From assembly GCA_015654915.1 (NCBI GenBank), contig JAATFY010000056.1, positions 1 through 6,082 on the forward strand: a stretch of 6,082 nucleotides of DNA, read 5' to 3'. Of the stretch, positions 1-5,460 are shown in pieces. The stretch's first letter is position 1. Every line of letters begins with the position of its first letter. A program made the translations under genes and the position numbers. The stretch comes from Rhodospirillales bacterium (lineage in GTDB: Bacteria > Pseudomonadota > Alphaproteobacteria > UBA9219). The notes below the pieces were generated by a model. It did no database searches. It saw nothing but the letters and a program-made list of their open reading frames with translations, and had not been told where the DNA came from.

Positions 1-479
1 ACCGAGGCCGTGGTGCTTACCATGGCGCGGAGTTTTTCGGCGGCCTTGCTGGAACGTTGCTCCTGCACGAAGGACAGCGATACGCTAAGGACGATCATCG
101 TGGTTACTACCGCGCCGGATTCAATATCATCCAGTACAAAGAAGTTGATGATCGCGAGGACCAGCAGCATGACATTCAGCGGATTAAGGATACGCTCGAC
201 CAGTTGCCACGGAATACTTTTGTGCTCCTCGCGTGCCACCTGATTGGGGCCGTATTGCTCCAGCCGCACGGCGGCTTCATCGTCCGAAAGCCCTTCGATC
301 CGGCTGGCCAGCCGGATCAGTGCCGCATCGCCTTCAAGCCGCGCGACTTCGCCGTAAATTTCCGAAACGCGCGAAGTCTGGATTGTAATGCTTTTGCCGC
401 GGTTGAAAACAGGCGAGCAAAAAGACAGAAATCTTTCAGGAAAAGATCCGCGATCTTCCGAAGGAATGGGTGTTGTCAT
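1..479 (-). CDS. mgtA: Magnesium-translocating P-type ATPase (MgtA/MgtB type), N-terminal part, runs off left edge
   Basis: This is the start of an inner-membrane P-type ATPase of the MgtA/MgtB (type IIIB) family, which uses ATP to import Mg2+. Reading from the ATG at 479, 159 complete codons are visible with no stop. Residues about 40-95 match the cation-ATPase N-terminal domain (GLSDDEAAVRLEQYGPNQV). Then come the conserved NPLN (99-102), a first membrane segment (about 103-116), a second (about 122-138), and the start of the A domain, FVQEQRSSKAAEKLRAMVST. The DKTGT phosphorylation motif and the ion-binding helices lie outside the window. The start is supported by a Shine-Dalgarno GGAAGG (485-490) five bases upstream of the ATG. 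About 40 poorly conserved residues precede the conserved domain. It lies 122 bp downstream of the glycosyltransferase on the same strand but has its own promoter. Family is secure; Mg2+ specificity is inferred from similarity to MgtA in this region. Confidence 0.88.
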   Translation of the reverse strand, partial: MTTPIPSEDRGSFPERFLSFCSPVFNRGKSITIQTSRVSEIYGEVARLEGDAALIRLASRIEGLSDDEAAVRLEQYGPNQVAREEHKSIPWQLVERILNPLNVMLLVLAIINFFVLDDIESGAVVTTMIVLSVSLSFVQEQRSSKAAEKLRAMVSTTAS

Positions 480-494
480 CGTCACCTTCCGGCC

Positions 495-511
495 AAGCCC
501 TGCGCGGGCTT
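495..511 (-). repeat. Short inverted repeat at the transcription start of the ATPase gene
   Basis: The arms AAGCCC (495-500) and GGGCTT (506-511) flank a 5-base loop. The repeat overlaps the downstream edge of the proposed -10 box and the predicted start site. It is placed like an operator. It has no T-tract, so a terminator role for the upstream glycosyltransferase is unlikely. Function is inferred only from position. Confidence 0.3.
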
Positions 512-537
512 TATGCCCTTGGCAGGCAAATTGTCAA
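510..537 (-). promoter_or_regulatory. Putative sigma-70 promoter of the MgtA-type ATPase gene
   Basis: On the minus strand a perfect -35 box TTGACA (532-537) is followed after 16 bases by CATAAA (510-515), four of six matches to the -10 consensus. The predicted transcript start near 503 gives a leader of only about 24 nt, which includes the Shine-Dalgarno at 485-490. Nothing like the long Mg2+-sensing leader of enterobacterial mgtA fits in that space. Confidence 0.55.
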
Positions 538-601
538 GGAAAGGATGGGGTTAGGAGACGGTACCGACGCTCGGAAAGACAAGGCTTGAATGGCGGGAGG
601 T

Positions 602-1347
602 CTATTTATTCTCTGCCGTCCGGAAATCATCCCAGTTCTCCGTAAACGGGCGCTTCAGGAATGTGGCCCAGAGGAAATTCACCGAATAGCGCCAGCCGAC
701 CATGAAAACACCCTCGCCGGCGAAACGGCGGCCGGAGGAAAAAGCGGGTAGGCGGAACGTGAATTCGACCATGCCGACGTCATTCAGGCGGCGCGCCAGA
801 TCGGTATCTTCGCCGTAAAAACTGAAATCGGGATTATAGCCGCCGATTTTTTCCAGGGCATCTTTGCGGACAATGAAGTTCCCGCCCTGGATCATCGACC
901 CGACCTTCAGGATAAAGCGGTTGAGCAGATAGAAAAGGAAACTGACTTTGTAGAACGCATAGGCTATGGCCCGGATGCGGAAGGGGGCATCGTAATAAAT
1001 ATAAGGTCCGCTAAGCGCGACGAGGGTTTGTTTGCAGGAAAACTCCTCAAGCACCGTTGTCAGCCAGCCTTGGGGCAAGACGGTATCCGCGTCGATATTG
1101 GCGATAAGCTCGCCGCCGGCGGCCAGAAATCCGGCGCGCCGCGCCTGCACAAGGCCCTTCTTGGGTTCATCAACGACCCGAACGTCGGGAACGGAAAGCG
1201 CAACGCGGCGCGTGGCATCGGTGCTGGCATTATTAACGACGATGATCTCCGCGTCGCAGCGGGCTCGCGCGATTTCCGCGGCGATAGCCCGAATTTGCCG
1301 AGCAGCAATTCCTCGTTATAGGCCGGTACGACGAAACTGATTTTCAT
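602..1347 (-). pseudogene. Family 2 glycosyltransferase, interrupted by a -1 frameshift (about 248 residues if restored)
   Basis: This encodes a GT-A fold family 2 glycosyltransferase, which transfers a sugar from a nucleotide donor in envelope polysaccharide or glycolipid synthesis. The first part, from the ATG at 1347, reads MKISFVVPAYNEELLLGK, the classic GT2 start. The frame then fails. About 20 codons in, homology continues in the frame one base back, with AIAAEIARARCDAEIIVVNN, the metal/donor-binding IDADT (about residue 85), GEDTDLARRL (about 178), and FSSGRRF near the C-terminus; it stops at TAG 602-604. A hydrophobic stretch (about residues 125-145) may touch the membrane. GAGG (1356-1359), eight bases before the ATG, supports this start; the upstream in-frame ATG at 1386 is less likely. 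One missing base between about 1288 and 1310 explains the break. It is either a real mutation or a sequencing error. Acceptor and donor cannot be told. Confidence 0.82.
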
Positions 1348-1418
1348 GCATTTAACCTCGGGTAAAAATTTACGAAGAGAAAACATGCAGACAGACAGAT
1401 CGAATCGATGGCGTGCCG

Positions 1419-1447
1419 ATCATGCCGATAGAAATATTAATATTCAA
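1419..1447 (-). promoter_or_regulatory. Possible promoter of the glycosyltransferase gene
   Basis: On the minus strand TTGAAT (1442-1447) is followed after 17 bases by CATGAT (1419-1424), each with four consensus matches. It starts just after the tRNA 3' end. No clear T-tailed terminator follows the tRNA, so the glycosyltransferase could also be read through from the tRNA promoter. Confidence 0.25.
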
Positions 1448-1453
1448 GGAGAG

Positions 1454-1530
1454 TGGTCGGAGAGACAAGATTTGAACTTGCGGCCCCTGCCTCCCGAAGG
1501 CAGTGCTCTACCGGGCTGAGCTACTCTCCG
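1454..1530 (-). tRNA. tRNA-Pro, anticodon CGG, CCA encoded
   Basis: This 77-nt gene folds as a complete cloverleaf on the minus strand. The acceptor arms CGGAGAG (1524-1530) and CTCTCCG (1458-1464) pair at all seven positions, beginning with the C1-G72 pair typical of bacterial proline tRNAs. The D stem is GCTC/GAGC. The anticodon stem CTGCC/GGCAG holds the loop TTCGGGA, giving anticodon CGG (reads CCG) with G37. The T arm is GCAAG-TTCAAAT-CTTGT, with one G-U closing pair. Discriminator A73 (1457) and the CCA end (1454-1456) are encoded. It is followed on the same strand by the glycosyltransferase 107 bp on. The AT-rich HExxH gene diverges from its 5' side, so this is not the usual 3'-end integration arrangement. 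Confidence 0.97.
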
Positions 1531-1539
1531 ATCCGGCGG

Positions 1540-1584
1540 ACGGGTTTTATAACGGTGTTACGCAAATAGCGCAATAAAACCCGT
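1540..1584. repeat. 11-bp perfect inverted repeat straddling the tRNA-Pro promoter
   Basis: The left arm ACGGGTTTTAT (1540-1550) is the exact reverse complement of the right arm ATAAAACCCGT (1574-1584), with 23 bases between. After one G-T mismatch the symmetry goes on for two more pairs (1537-1538 with 1586-1587). The left arm covers most of the -10 box of the tRNA promoter and the right arm touches its -35 box. Arm centres are 33 bp apart, about three helical turns. This would suit a dimeric DNA-binding protein, but that is inference. No T-tract follows on either strand, so it is not a plain terminator. Confidence 0.6.
1546..1574 (-). promoter_or_regulatory. Promoter of tRNA-Pro
   Basis: On the minus strand TTGCGC (1569-1574) and TATAAA (1546-1551) are separated by exactly 17 bases. 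The predicted start is near 1539, leaving a leader of about 9 nt before the mature tRNA 5' end at 1530. The downstream sequence CCCGTCCGCC is GC-rich, as is common in stable-RNA promoters. Confidence 0.6.
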
Positions 1585-1659
1585 TCGAAAAACGCTTAGC
1601 TTCTATTTTACCGCTAAATCATGTAGATAAGAGCGATATTGATAGCGGTGTTATAAATT

Positions 1660-2595
1660 ATGACTATGCATTTCCCTTTTTCCGCCGCCGCCATACGGCA
1701 GCATTTGTACGCATCCGTTTTGGCAGAAGAAGGGGCAACGCAGGCCTTCCTTGAGCCAAAAATCGACTCACTCTATCGGGAAATCGGGAACTTGCCATTC
1801 GACATCCGGCGTGATTTGGGCCGTCAATTGTTTTGTGACGTGAAATGGGAACTCTTTGTACATCCCCGCACATTTGATGAACGTGTACCGGAAAACGAAA
1901 CGTCCATCGCCATATTGGGGTTGGCAGGTCTTCTGAAAACGCAAGAATTGGATCCCGATTACAAAGAACATACCGACGCCGCCAGATGGATTCTCTTCGA
2001 GAAACTGAAAGACGGTATCGATATTCCATGGCTTGTCGCTAATTGGGGTGGCTACAGCAATACGAAGCGCGAAGACGAACTTAAACGAGCCGCGTACACG
2101 CAGGACGACGTTTTCAGTCACCCCGATTTTCATTTTATGCCGGCGCGGAAATACGGTTTTGGACATACGCCTGCGCGTCCCAGGCGTGCATTCCAGCGTA
2201 ATGGATTAATATACTTGGATGGCTCTTCGGACCTTTACTGGGAAAGCCCGGGGACAAAATTCAAAGAAATGCTTCATGAAAATACCCACAATCACCAGAT
2301 GCAACTTGTGGGCGCTCTGATAAATGGCTCGATTCCGAAATCCTCGTTCTTTTTCAGACAGGCGGTTTTATATTATGATTTTTTTACTGCAGTTACGGAA
2401 TACGGACGGATTTATGTTAGCAACAAGGAAGGAACTGTTGTTCACACAGCTCATCCGCTCGAACGCGAAGCACGCCAGAACACTGATGCGGCTGAATATG
2501 TGACAAAAGAGGATATTTCATATACTCTTTCTAAGGTCAGACAGGATGCAGGCCGACAGAGCCGAGAGCCCCCTAGAACTCCCGCTCCACGGTAA
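1660..2595 (+). CDS. Uncharacterised protein with an HExxH zinc-metallohydrolase signature
   Basis: I do not recognise this 311-residue protein. It carries HENTH at residues 206-210 inside KEMLHENTHNHQMQL, an exact HExxH motif. The two histidines would bind zinc and E207 would be the catalytic base. About 58 residues later PLEREARQNTDAAEY (266-280) offers glutamates (E268, E270) placed like the third ligand of gluzincin peptidases. There is no signal peptide or clear membrane segment. The N-terminal half is charged, with no motif I can name. The start is uncertain: ATG 1660 and ATG 1666 are both possible, neither has a clear Shine-Dalgarno, and TTATAA lies directly before the first (1651-1656). 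The gene is visibly AT-richer than its neighbours, suggesting acquisition. Its last seven codons and stop overlap the end of ispB on the other strand, and the final 16 or so residues are Pro/Arg-rich and may be read-through. Function remains unknown; a metalloprotease is the best guess. Confidence 0.75.
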   Translation: MTMHFPFSAAAIRQHLYASVLAEEGATQAFLEPKIDSLYREIGNLPFDIRRDLGRQLFCDVKWELFVHPRTFDERVPENETSIAILGLAGLLKTQELDPDYKEHTDAARWILFEKLKDGIDIPWLVANWGGYSNTKREDELKRAAYTQDDVFSHPDFHFMPARKYGFGHTPARPRRAFQRNGLIYLDGSSDLYWESPGTKFKEMLHENTHNHQMQLVGALINGSIPKSSFFFRQAVLYYDFFTAVTEYGRIYVSNKEGTVVHTAHPLEREARQNTDAAEYVTKEDISYTLSKVRQDAGRQSREPPRTPAPR

Positions 2596-3595
2596 AATCG
2601 ATGATATCCAGCAGCGCTTGTTTAACCGGATGATGCGGGAACAGGCCGAGCGCGTCGCGGGCGATGGCGCCGTAGTGCCGCGCGCGGTCGATGGCGTCGC
2701 GCAGCGTGTTGTGGCGGTGCAGGAGGTCTTGGGCATGTTCCAGATCGCCGTCGCGCTGATCGTGCTCATCGAGGGTGCGATGCCAGAAAGCACGTTCGGC
2801 TTCCGAGCCGCGATGGATGGCAAGGATCACCGGCAGCGTGACCTTGCCTTCGCGGAAATCGTCGCCCACGGTCTTGCCAAGGCGCAATTGCTCGGCGGAG
2901 TAATCCAGCACATCGTCGACGATCTGAAACGCAATGCCGAGATTGAGTCCGAAGGTGCGCAAGGCTTCTTCTTCGGATGCCGGACGGGCCGCGACGACCG
3001 CGCCGATGCGGCAGGCCGCCGCGAACAATTCCGCGGTTTTGGCGCGTACGACTTCAAGATAGGCTTGTTCGCTCGTTGTGCTGTCGTTGGTGGTGGCAAG
3101 CTGCAGCACTTCGCCCTCGGCGATAATGGCGGAAGCGTTGGAAAGAATGCGCAGCACGTCGATCGAGCCGTCCGCGAGCATCAGCTGGAACGAGCGGCTG
3201 AACAGGAAATCGCCGACCAGAACGCTGGCCCCGTTGCCGAACAGGGGGTTGGCCGACGGGCCGCCGCGGCGGAGGTTGCTGGCATCTACTACATCGTCGT
3301 GCAGAAGGGTGGCGGTATGGATAAATTCGACGCAGGCGGCCAACCGGCGATGGCGCTGCCCCTGATAGCCGCAGAGCTTGGATGCCGCCAGCGTCAGGAT
3401 CGGGCGCAGCCGTTTGCCGCCCGCCGCGATGATATGCCCCGCCAGATGCGGAATCAGCGGCACATGGCTTTCCATGCGCTGGAGGATAAGCTGGTTGACG
3501 GCGGCCATATCCTCGGTCACGAAGGCGGCCAGCGTATCGAGCGCCGAGACATCCGGCTTGCGGCGCGAGGTTTCGAGCGGAATAATGGTGGCCAT
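2573..3595 (-). CDS. ispB: Long-chain polyprenyl diphosphate synthase (octaprenyl-type)
   Basis: This trans-prenyltransferase extends farnesyl diphosphate with isopentenyl diphosphate to make the side chain of ubiquinone. The protein is 340 residues from ATG 3595, normal for the family. It shows GGKRLRP (59-65) for substrate binding, the first aspartate-rich motif LLHDDVVD (D100, D101, D104), and the second, FQIVDDVLD (D227, D228, D231). A small residue, alanine, lies five positions before the first aspartate, as in long-chain enzymes; short-chain enzymes have a bulky aromatic there. The start MATIIPLE matches the usual alphaproteobacterial N-terminus. Longer in-frame starts up to 3667 would run into the divergent methyltransferase gene. 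No Shine-Dalgarno is visible before the ATG, where the sequence is CACCCCT. It diverges from the methyltransferase by 43 bp and ends overlapping the HExxH gene. C40 versus C50 product cannot be decided here. Confidence 0.95.
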   Translation of the reverse strand: MATIIPLETSRRKPDVSALDTLAAFVTEDMAAVNQLILQRMESHVPLIPHLAGHIIAAGGKRLRPILTLAASKLCGYQGQRHRRLAACVEFIHTATLLHDDVVDASNLRRGGPSANPLFGNGASVLVGDFLFSRSFQLMLADGSIDVLRILSNASAIIAEGEVLQLATTNDSTTSEQAYLEVVRAKTAELFAAACRIGAVVAARPASEEEALRTFGLNLGIAFQIVDDVLDYSAEQLRLGKTVGDDFREGKVTLPVILAIHRGSEAERAFWHRTLDEHDQRDGDLEHAQDLLHRHNTLRDAIDRARHYGAIARDALGLFPHHPVKQALLDIIDFTVEREF

Positions 3596-3601
3596 AGGGG
3601 T

Positions 3602-3618
3602 GCCCGTTGGTTGCGGGC
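3602..3618 (-). repeat. Small hairpin at the 5' end of the ispB message
   Basis: GCCCG (3602-3606) and CGGGC (3614-3618) form a 5-bp stem with a 7-base loop, six bases before the ispB start codon. It occupies the place where a Shine-Dalgarno would be expected and none is seen. It could affect translation initiation, but a five-pair stem in GC-rich DNA may be chance. Confidence 0.25.
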
Positions 3619-3620
3619 GG

Positions 3621-3648
3621 AGTATAGCGGTTCTGGATATGGATACAA
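3621..3648 (-). promoter_or_regulatory. Putative ispB promoter
   Basis: On the minus strand TTGTAT (3643-3648) and TATACT (3621-3626), the latter five of six to consensus, are 16 bases apart. The -35 box lies inside the first codons of the divergent methyltransferase gene. The predicted start near 3614 leaves a leader of about 18 nt. Confidence 0.45.
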
Positions 3649-4376
3649 CTTCGGACGGCCTTCTCAACCGGCGCGTGCTGATTGAACAGCCTGCAAAGGG
3701 TTATCGCGTGGCGGTGGATACGGTTTTGCTGGCCGCCGCCATACCTGTGCAGGCAGGGGAGAAAGTGCTGGATGCCGGTTGCGGCGTCGGCGGCGTTATG
3801 TTGTGCCTTGCTTGCCGCGTACCGGAAATTTTTATCACGGGCATCGATATCCAGAAAGAACTGGCCGATCTGTGCCGCCATAACATCGCGTACAATGCGT
3901 TTCCATCCGAAATGAAAGTAGAGCAGGGGGACGTGACGCAGTTGCCGGAAACTTTATCCGGCTTCTTTGATCATGTGGCGATGAACCCGCCTTACCATGA
4001 CGAAGCGCGGCACGATGTTTCCGCGCATGCCGGCAAACGCATGGCGAATGCGGAAAAAGACGGCGATCTGAAGTTGTGGATTGAAAACGCGGCGCGGACG
4101 TTGCGGTCTTCCGGCATGCTGACGCTTATCCATCGCGCCGACCGGCAGGAGGAAATTCTGAAAACCCTTCAGCCGTTCTTCGGCGCGATTGAAATCTTAC
4201 CGATCCTGCCCAAGGAAGGCACCGCACCGAAACGCGTGATTATCCGCGCCCGAAAAGGCGAAAAAACATGGGCAAATGTTTGCCGCAGCTTTATTCTTCA
4301 TAAGCCCGATGGCGGCTATACAGATGAAGCCGAAGCAGTTTTGCGCCATGCAAAACCGCTGGAATTTAGATCGTGA
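3639..4376 (+). CDS. SAM-dependent adenine-N6 methyltransferase, TrmN6/YfiC-like
   Basis: This 245-residue class I methyltransferase resembles TrmN6 (YfiC, COG4123), which methylates A37 of tRNA-Val. It has the YRVAVDTVLLAAA lead-in (22-34), the SAM-binding glycine loop VLDAGCGVGG (43-52), and the acidic ribose-binding position in GIDIQ (68-72). GDV at 97-99 is followed by the catalytic NPPY (116-119), diagnostic of N6-adenine and related amino methyltransferases. The LHKPDGGYTDEAEAVLRH region near the C-terminus is also typical of the family. ATG 3639 is chosen because MDTTSDGLLNRRV aligns with usual starts; the frame is open further upstream, but that part is antisense to ispB. The Shine-Dalgarno is weak, so translation may be leaderless or initiate poorly. 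The head-to-head pairing with a polyprenyl synthase recurs in alphaproteobacteria. The exact tRNA target is inferred. Confidence 0.9.
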   Translation: MDTTSDGLLNRRVLIEQPAKGYRVAVDTVLLAAAIPVQAGEKVLDAGCGVGGVMLCLACRVPEIFITGIDIQKELADLCRHNIAYNAFPSEMKVEQGDVTQLPETLSGFFDHVAMNPPYHDEARHDVSAHAGKRMANAEKDGDLKLWIENAARTLRSSGMLTLIHRADRQEEILKTLQPFFGAIEILPILPKEGTAPKRVIIRARKGEKTWANVCRSFILHKPDGGYTDEAEAVLRHAKPLEFRS

Positions 4377-4395
4377 CTCGACTTCGACCCCCGAG

Positions 4396-4424
4396 CGTCA
4401 CCCCGGCGAAGGCCGGGGCCCAGT
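4396..4424 (+). repeat. Palindromic extragenic repeat (VIPAKAGIQ type), copy A
   Basis: CGTCA is followed by the hairpin CCCCGGC-GAAG-GCCGGGG (4401-4418, 7-bp stem with a tetraloop) and then CCCAGT. It starts 20 bp after the methyltransferase stop. It belongs to the dispersed repeat common between genes in many proteobacteria and often mistranslated as VIPAKAGIQ. It may act as a weak terminator or RNA stabiliser for the methyltransferase message; no T-tract follows. Confidence 0.75.
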
Positions 4425-4508
4425 CAAATTATCGGTATAAGCTTTCTATCCAAGGCCATTAGTCCAGTGTTTGCCGTCTTGTCTACTTTAGTTCTTTCCG
4501 TGAGATTT

Positions 4509-4537
4509 ACTGGATCCCGGCCTTCGCCGGGATGACG
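4509..4537 (-). repeat. Palindromic extragenic repeat (VIPAKAGIQ type), copy B, inverted
   Basis: Read on the minus strand this matches copy A at 26 of 29 positions. Its hairpin is TCCCGGC-GAAG-GCCGGGA (4516-4533 region). Two of the three differences fall on partners of the same outer stem pair, changing C-G to T-A and so keeping the stem. Translated on the minus strand it gives the familiar IVIPAKAGIQ peptide, which is not a real protein. Confidence 0.75.
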
Positions 4538-4605
4538 ATTAAGCCGCTACTGGAATTTGCCGCCATATGACATAATCTCGCCTTGTTAAGAGGGAAGATA
4601 GCGCC

Positions 4606-5460
4606 ATGCGCCGTTTGGGTTATCCGTTTCTGATTCTGATGCTGACGGTTTTGCCGTGCGCGTTCGCGCGGGCCGTACCGCAGCCGCAGCAAATTCCTGC
4701 GCTTCCGGCTATCGTAACGACCTATGATATTTATGTCGGCGGCATTCATCTTGTCACCGCCGATATCCTGTTTCAGGAACAGACGAAGAAATATCACACG
4801 TGGGTCAAGGCGCACACCTATGGTTTCTGGCAGAAGGCTTTGCCGTGGAATACTTTGCTGGAAACCGACGGCCGCATTGTCAAAGACCAATTCTTGCCGC
4901 AGGAGTTTTATACCCGTGACGTCTGGAAAACCAAACCGAAGGTGACGAAACTTCATTTCGACGCCAAGGGCAATGTCGCGCCGGAATTCGATCCGCCCAG
5001 CCATGAGGAAGGCCGCGAGGTCGTCACGCTGGATCAGCGGCGCGGGTCGCTCGATCCCGTAACGGCGCTGCTGCAAATGATGGCGCATGCGGCGATCCAG
5101 AAAAATTGCGCCGTGACGGTATCGGTTTTCGACGGCAAACGGCTTTTCGATATTACGGGCTCGGAAGGCGGCGCCGAGGATATCGATGAGGAAGACTACG
5201 GCGTCTACAAAGGTCCGGCGCGCGTCTGTAACGCCGATTTCAAGATGATCGCCGGCGAATGGCAGGACCGTAAACCGGCGCGTTTCTGGCAGAAGAACGA
5301 CAAGGAAATGGGGCGCGACCCGTTCCACATTTGGCTGGCGCCGGTTTCACCGGATTTGCCGGAAATGCCGGTACGGCTCGAAACCGGCAGCGTGTTTGGC
5401 CTTATTATGATTCATCTATCCAGTTGGCGTTACGCCACATCAGCCGACTTTAAACCCTGA
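4606..5460 (+). CDS. Exported DUF3108-type protein of unknown function
   Basis: This 284-residue protein has a clear signal peptide: MRRLGYP, then a hydrophobic core (8-17), with likely signal peptidase I cleavage after AFARA (residue 23). The cysteine at 18 follows a proline and is not a lipobox. The mature part resembles DUF3108, a beta-rich periplasmic or envelope family. Recognisable stretches include TYDIYVGGIHLVTADILF near the mature N-terminus, the YTRDVWKTKPK strand (about 103-113), DPVTALLQMM (about 150-160) and FDGKRLFDI (about 175-183). A role is not known for the family. ATG 4606 is supported by AGGGA (4591-4595) about ten bases upstream and by the intact signal peptide. It ends convergently with gph, overlapping it by 21 bp. 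DUF3108 assignment is from memory of family features, not a profile search. Confidence 0.85.
   Translation: MRRLGYPFLILMLTVLPCAFARAVPQPQQIPALPAIVTTYDIYVGGIHLVTADILFQEQTKKYHTWVKAHTYGFWQKALPWNTLLETDGRIVKDQFLPQEFYTRDVWKTKPKVTKLHFDAKGNVAPEFDPPSHEEGREVVTLDQRRGSLDPVTALLQMMAHAAIQKNCAVTVSVFDGKRLFDITGSEGGAEDIDEEDYGVYKGPARVCNADFKMIAGEWQDRKPARFWQKNDKEMGRDPFHIWLAPVSPDLPEMPVRLETGSVFGLIMIHLSSWRYATSADFKP

Larger units (their letters stand above)
4377..4605. other. Gene-free gap carrying a pair of inverted hairpin repeats
   Basis: This 229-bp stretch between the methyltransferase and the DUF3108 gene has no credible coding sequence. It holds two copies of a 29-bp palindromic repeat facing each other (4396-4424 and 4509-4537) with 84 bp of AT-richer unique DNA between. 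It ends with the upstream region of the DUF3108 gene, where CATAAT (4571-4576) could be a -10 box but no good -35 box is seen. I find no target-site duplication around the repeat pair and no RNA gene. Confidence 0.6.

Noticed and set aside
57..554. A 165-codon open frame on the plus strand at the left edge
   Set aside because: The minus strand here encodes the conserved N-terminus of an MgtA-type ATPase, so this is a shadow frame.
1288..1310. Programmed -1 ribosomal frameshift in the glycosyltransferase
   Set aside because: No slippery heptamer is present in the required phase, and GT2 enzymes are not known for recoding at the N-terminus.
1060..1386. A separate 108-residue protein starting at ATG 1386
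   Set aside because: Only the part from 1347 to about 1294 is glycosyltransferase; the rest is out-of-frame read-through after the frameshift.
1383..1397. Short tandem CAGA/GACA repeat upstream of the glycosyltransferase as a phase-variation tract
   Set aside because: It has only about three units and lies upstream of the start and away from the frameshift, so it cannot explain the frame change.
1454..1530. tRNA-Pro as the attachment site of an integrated island
   Set aside because: The AT-rich gene lies on the 5' side of the tRNA, no integrase is present, and I see no repeat of the tRNA 3' end in the window.
1553..1653. Direct repeat CGGTGTTA at 1553-1560 and 1646-1653
   Set aside because: Eight bases repeated within 100 bp is easily chance and is not linked to any element.
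2546..3685. A 379-codon open frame on the plus strand, longer than ispB itself
   Set aside because: It lies antisense to ispB, whose aspartate-rich motifs are unmistakable. The plus-strand product has no recognisable motif and is a by-product of GC-rich codon bias.
4507..5328. A 273-codon open frame on the minus strand ending in IVIPAKAGIQ
   Set aside because: It is antisense to the DUF3108 gene, which has a signal peptide and a ribosome site. Its C-terminus is only the translated extragenic repeat, a known annotation artefact.
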